From: an uncultured Sulfurovum sp.
GTDB lineage: Bacteria; Campylobacterota; Campylobacteria; Campylobacterales; Sulfurovaceae
DNA length: 64,000 nucleotides
Assembly: GCA_902727855.1 (NCBI GenBank)
Contig: CACVAS010000170.1
Span: 1-64,000, forward strand
Reading direction: 5' to 3'
Shown here piece after piece: positions 59,704 to 64,000 of the stretch. How positions within the stretch are numbered: position 1 is the stretch's first letter; every line of letters begins with the position of its first letter. Below the pieces are notes generated by a model. The model was not told the origin of the DNA. It made no database searches and saw only the letters and a list, made by a program, of their open reading frames with translations. A program made the position numbers and the translations under genes.

Positions 59704-60483
59704 TTATCTAAAAGTAGTTCCACCATCTACAACAAGTGTTTGACCTGTGATCCATGATGCCTCTTGCGTACATAGGAAGTAGACTGATCCTGCAAGATCA
59801 TCTGGGCTTCCCATTCTGTTTACCGCAGAACGTTTAATCGTTTCTGCTTTTACCTCTTCATAGTTAGTAAATGCTTTCAGTGCATCTGTATCTATTGGTC
59901 CACCTGAAACTGCGTTAACACGAATACCCATGTCACCTAATTCAACTGCTGCATAACGGCTCATAGCTTCAACTGCAGCTTTGTTTGTACCGTGACCAGC
60001 ATAGTTCTCAATATAGATAAGGTTACCAGTAGAAGAAAGGGTAACAATAGCACCACCACCGACCTTTTCCATACGGACTGCTGCTTCTTGAGAGCCTCGT
60101 ACAAACGCACCTACAGTGGCAGTGTATATATTGGTTAAACCTTTTTTAGGACGTAGTTTCATAAACTTACCATAGCCACCAACAACAGGGCGACCATAAA
60201 TCATCGCATTGGATACAAAGAAGTCTACTCTATCAAAGTCTTCATCTATAGCTTCAAAAAGCGGTTTGAATTCATCAAGCTCTAGAATATTAAGAGGATA
60301 GGCTTTTGCTTTGATACCATATTTACTCGTTAAATCAATAGCTATCTCATCTGCAGCTTCTTTATTTGAGTTGTAAGTAAAAGCAATATTAACACCATTT
60401 TGTGCAAATTTTTCAGCTACAGATTTACCTATACCTTTGGTTGCACCTGTAATAACAAGTGTTTTACCCTTCATGTTTGACAT
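59704..60483 (-). CDS. SDR-family enoyl-ACP reductase-like oxidoreductase
   Basis: TGATKGIGKSVAE; YxxxK-like YAGHGTNKAAVEAM; GPIDTDALKAF; C-terminal ITGQTLVVDGG. Confidence 0.85.
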   Translation of the reverse strand: MSNMKGKTLVITGATKGIGKSVAEKFAQNGVNIAFTYNSNKEAADEIAIDLTSKYGIKAKAYPLNILELDEFKPLFEAIDEDFDRVDFFVSNAMIYGRPVVGGYGKFMKLRPKKGLTNIYTATVGAFVRGSQEAAVRMEKVGGGAIVTLSSTGNLIYIENYAGHGTNKAAVEAMSRYAAVELGDMGIRVNAVSGGPIDTDALKAFTNYEEVKAETIKRSAVNRMGSPDDLAGSVYFLCTQEASWITGQTLVVDGGTTFR

Positions 60484-61379
60484 TAGTTGACTCCTACAAT
60501 TTTATATTTTTTCATAACATTTTCTATTTTTTTCATATTCTCACTGCTTGGTTTTACAAGTGGTAGTCTATATTCCAATGTATCTGTTAGCCCTGCTATA
60601 TACATAGCTGCCTTAATTGGTATGGGGTTTGACTCACAGAAGAGTACTTTGTTTATATCATATAGTGAATCATTAATAGATTTAGATGTTTTAAAGTCAC
60701 CTTTAAGTGCAGCATGAGCTAGCTCTGCTTTCATGTCTGGTAAAAGGTTAGATGTTACAGAGGTGATTCCTTTTCCTCCACTTGCTAAGATAGGAAAATC
60801 AATAGCGTCATCTCCAGAGAATACATAAAGATCAGGCACTTTTGCAAGAAGTTCTACAGTACGTTCAATGGAACCTGTAGCTTCTTTAATACCCATAATA
60901 TTTCCAACATCATCAAAGAGTCTTTTTACAGTGTTTGCCTCTATATCAACACCCGTACGCCCAGGTACATTATAGAGCATGAAAGGCACATTTACAGCAG
61001 ATGCAATAGCTTTATAATGTTGGTAGAGTCCTTCTTGACTTGGTTTATTATAGTACGGGCTTACTGAGAACATAGCATCAACACCACATTTTTCGGCATG
61101 TATGGCAATGTCTATAGCTTCATGTGTAGCGTTTGAACCAGCACCTGCAAGTACTTTTGTATTTGTGTCTTTACAGACTTCTACAGCTATTTCTATACAT
61201 CTTTTATGTTCATCATGTGATAGGGTAGCGGACTCACCTGTAGTACCTACAGGACAAACAGCATCAATACCGTTGTCTATTTGTCTTTGTATGAGTTTTG
61301 CAAATGTCGCTTCATCTAGGGTACCATTTTTAAATGGGGTAATGAGTGCAGTTGTTGCACCTGTAATATAATTACTCAT
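60483..61379 (-). CDS. dapA: 4-hydroxy-tetrahydrodipicolinate synthase
   Basis: GATTALITPFKNG, VCPVGTTGESATLS, MLYNVPGRTGVD, MGIKEATGS. Confidence 0.96.
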   Translation of the reverse strand: MSNYITGATTALITPFKNGTLDEATFAKLIQRQIDNGIDAVCPVGTTGESATLSHDEHKRCIEIAVEVCKDTNTKVLAGAGSNATHEAIDIAIHAEKCGVDAMFSVSPYYNKPSQEGLYQHYKAIASAVNVPFMLYNVPGRTGVDIEANTVKRLFDDVGNIMGIKEATGSIERTVELLAKVPDLYVFSGDDAIDFPILASGGKGITSVTSNLLPDMKAELAHAALKGDFKTSKSINDSLYDINKVLFCESNPIPIKAAMYIAGLTDTLEYRLPLVKPSSENMKKIENVMKKYKIVGVN

Positions 61380-62704
61380 TATGTATTATCCTCTTGTTTT
61401 TTCAGTATGACTGTGGTAGAAAAATCATGGTTAAAATATTTTTTCGCAGTCTCTTGAATATCTTTGAGTGTAATTTTATCTAATTTCTCTTCATATTCAA
61501 GTAAAGGTTCAATATTTCCTTTAACATAGTAGTCCCCATAGAGTCCTGCAACAGAGGAAGAACTTTCTAAAGAGTAGATAAACTCGGCTTTAGTATTGAT
61601 CTTTACTTTATCGAGCTCTGCTTGTGTAACATCACCATTTTTTACTTTATCCAGTTGTGCCAAAATTTCTTTTTCAAGTCTATCAAGTGATGCATCAGGT
61701 GCACACATTGCCATGATGAGAAAGACACCTGGGTCAGTGAGTTCCATATTGTAACCATAGACTTGGTTTGCAAGTTGTTTATCATTGACAAGACTCTTTT
61801 CAAACCATGAACTTTTACCAGCACTTAAAATATGTGAGATAGCTGAAAGTGCAACCTGATCTTCATGTGCATAGTTAGGAATGGCATACGTGATAGCAAG
61901 TGTGTCAACTCTATTACTCTCTTTATGTAATATAGCACGCTTTGCTCCATCAACCTTTGGTTCAACTGCTGTTACCTTAGGGATTTCGTGTTCATTTTTT
62001 ATGTTTGAAAAATACTTGTCTGCTTCTTTAAACACATCTTCTGCCTTAATGTCACCAGCGACAATGAGTATAGCATTGTTTGGTTGGTAGTAGCGCTTAT
62101 AAAAATCTCTAATATCTTCTATTCTCCATGAAAGAATGTCTTCCATAAAGCCTATGGGTAACCAGTGGTACGGATGATAGGTAAAATGTGTATTAAAAAC
62201 TCTAAAGTAAAGATATCCCATAGGATTGTTATCTGTTCTTAATCTACGTTCTTCTGCAACAACGTCACGCTCTTTTTGGAACTCTTCATCTGTAAGTTTT
62301 AGGTTATGCATCAGTTCTGAAAATAGATCAAGTGTCATGCCCAAGTTTTGACTTGATGTTTTGATATAATAATGTGTTTTATCAAAACCTGTTGAAGCAT
62401 TATTTACGCCACCACGTCCTTTAACTATTTTATCAAATTCGCCTTCTTCTAGTTTTTCTGTAGATTTAAAAGCAAGATGTTCTAGCATATGTGCCATACC
62501 GCTCTTACCCATGACTTCATTTCTACTACCAACTTTATAGTAAATATCTGATGTAATCACACCCGAATGATTTTCCATGGGAATGGCAACAATTTGCATA
62601 CCATTGTCTAGCGTTTTTGTAAAGTGTTGTGGCAGTGAGTTAGCCATAAGTGCTCCTGTAAATAGTAGGCCTGTAGCCAATGATGTTAATATGCGTTGAA
62701 ACAT
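61379..62704 (-). CDS. M16-family zinc protease
   Basis: HMLEHLAFKST (HxxEH) and RDVVAEERRLR. Confidence 0.94.
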   Translation of the reverse strand: MFQRILTSLATGLLFTGALMANSLPQHFTKTLDNGMQIVAIPMENHSGVITSDIYYKVGSRNEVMGKSGMAHMLEHLAFKSTEKLEEGEFDKIVKGRGGVNNASTGFDKTHYYIKTSSQNLGMTLDLFSELMHNLKLTDEEFQKERDVVAEERRLRTDNNPMGYLYFRVFNTHFTYHPYHWLPIGFMEDILSWRIEDIRDFYKRYYQPNNAILIVAGDIKAEDVFKEADKYFSNIKNEHEIPKVTAVEPKVDGAKRAILHKESNRVDTLAITYAIPNYAHEDQVALSAISHILSAGKSSWFEKSLVNDKQLANQVYGYNMELTDPGVFLIMAMCAPDASLDRLEKEILAQLDKVKNGDVTQAELDKVKINTKAEFIYSLESSSSVAGLYGDYYVKGNIEPLLEYEEKLDKITLKDIQETAKKYFNHDFSTTVILKKQEDNT

Positions 62705-62746
62705 GATGTTCCTTTTAAATTGTAGGTCTAAAATTTGACCAATAGT

Positions 62747-63811
62747 TTATCGCCAATCTGATCCGATAGCTTCTGATATATGACTATACCCATCTTTTTT
62801 TAATAAGTGAAGGATACCTTCATTGATTTCTTTAATAAGTGTTGGCCCTTTGTAGACTAACATTGAGTATATTTGGATTAAAGAAGCACCAGCTTTAATA
62901 CGTTTATATGCTTCTTCTGCAGAGTCTATACCTCCAACAGAAATGAGTAATGTTTTACCATAAAGTTCTTTACCAATAGCTCTAAAGAGTGTATAAGATT
63001 TGTCTGTGAGTAGTGCCCCTGAGATGCCACCAAAGTCTTTGGCATGTTTTGTTAAAGAGTAGTCTATAGTGGTATTGGTTGCAATGATACCTGCTGCTCC
63101 AGCTTCTACAGCCACCTTACAAAGGGAAATAGCATCTTCAGGTTCCATATCGGGTGCTATTTTTAGTAAAATTGGTTGAGAAGTAATCTCTTTGCCCATT
63201 TTAAATATGGCATTAATAAAGTTCTCATTTTGTAAATCTCTTAATCCTGGTGTATTGGGTGATGAAATATTAATAACAATATAGTCACCATAGTTTTTAA
63301 ATGCCTTAAAGAGTAACTCATAATCATCGAGTGCATCTGCTTCAGCGGTAATTTTATTTTTACCAATGTTAATGCCCATAGGGTAGTCAAAAAAATAAAG
63401 CTTTTTAAGACGTTGTAACATATAGTAGCTACCTTTGTTGTTAAAGCCCATGGCATTTTGAATAGCATTATCTTCTATGAGTCTAAAGAGTCTAGGTTTT
63501 TCATTTCCTGCTTGTGGTTTAGGTGTGACAGTTCCTATTTCTGTAAATCCAAATCCCATAGTAGGCATGGAGGTAATGTACTGGCCATTTTTGTCAAAGC
63601 CAGCACCTAGACCTACAGGATTTTGAAAATGTCGTCCAAATATTTCTTGTTGTAGCATTGGGTGTGTTATAAAATTTTGTTTTGTAATCAAACGTAATAA
63701 AGTAGGGCAGTGAGATATGCTTCTTAGTCCTAAACCTGCAATGGTATGGGCAGTTTCTGGTTCAAGTTTAAAAAGTATTTTTTTGAGTGTGTTGTAAGAA
63801 AAGATGGACAC
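62747..63811 (-). CDS. pyrD: Dihydroorotate dehydrogenase (class 2)
   Basis: NPVGLGAGFDKNGQ, NISSPNTPGLRDLQ, GGISGALLTDKS. Confidence 0.95.
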   Translation of the reverse strand: MSIFSYNTLKKILFKLEPETAHTIAGLGLRSISHCPTLLRLITKQNFITHPMLQQEIFGRHFQNPVGLGAGFDKNGQYITSMPTMGFGFTEIGTVTPKPQAGNEKPRLFRLIEDNAIQNAMGFNNKGSYYMLQRLKKLYFFDYPMGINIGKNKITAEADALDDYELLFKAFKNYGDYIVINISSPNTPGLRDLQNENFINAIFKMGKEITSQPILLKIAPDMEPEDAISLCKVAVEAGAAGIIATNTTIDYSLTKHAKDFGGISGALLTDKSYTLFRAIGKELYGKTLLISVGGIDSAEEAYKRIKAGASLIQIYSMLVYKGPTLIKEINEGILHLLKKDGYSHISEAIGSDWR

Positions 63812-63909
63812 GTATAATCTCCACAGGTTTAAATTTGATAGCGAAGTGTAAAGCCTTGTTAAGCTCTACTTATTTTAGTCGCATTCTGTAAAGGGATTAT
63901 AGCAGAGTA

Positions 63910-64000
63910 TCAATAAAAGTAGTGTAGTGCAAAAGTGACACCTTGCATAGTATTGAGAAATTCAAAGTCTTCTACCTGATAGTAATAGTATGAAATATCT
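63910..64000 (-). CDS. C-terminal end of a probable outer-membrane beta-barrel protein (runs off window)
   Basis: Minus-strand open frame DISYYYYQVEDFEFLNTMQGVTFALHYFY*, with an alternating pattern and an aromatic terminus. Confidence 0.4.
   Translation of the reverse strand, partial: DISYYYYQVEDFEFLNTMQGVTFALHYFY

Noticed and set aside
59704-63811. SDR-dapA-M16 protease-pyrD block as a novel cluster
   Set aside because: This order is a familiar conserved gene neighbourhood in Campylobacterota; ordinary core genome.
1-64000. CRISPR arrays, rRNA and tRNA genes
   Set aside because: No regularly spaced repeats and no convincing cloverleaf or rRNA sequence seen by eye; tRNAscan-SE/Infernal would be needed to be certain.

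Overview
The window looks like a chromosomal segment from a Campylobacterota-type (Sulfurovum/Sulfurimonas-like) bacterium. This placement rests on protein character and gene order only; no search was run. Most of it is ordinary core genome: hemA-proS-fxsA-hemC, ispB, an ABC-F protein, rlmH-dksA-dus, rseP-yggS, pgsA, SDR/enoyl reductase-dapA-M16 protease-pyrD, an RND efflux pair, and porin-multihaem cytochrome. The left ~5 kb is accessory. It holds the 3' end of an IS110-family transposase, a two-gene operon with a RloC/PrrC-like AAA ATPase (candidate anticodon nuclease), a hairpin-rich non-coding stretch containing a 21-aa hydrophobic ORF that looks like a type I toxin, an orphan HigA antitoxin beside an internally deleted higB remnant, and a recurrent intergenic motif upstream of dps. 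Other points of interest: a trypsin-like protease / amidohydrolase / zinc-phospholipase-like cluster (14.6-18 kb), a NaChBac-like sodium channel, a secreted PLA2-like protein beside a membrane-protein cluster, an untracked 53-aa secreted peptide ending DGCFC, a compact nickel-SOD operon (Ni permease, ankyrin protein, SodN, SodX), a three-unit AsmA-like repeat family, and two exact TGTGA-N6-TCACA palindromes. No CRISPR array, rRNA or convincing tRNA was seen.
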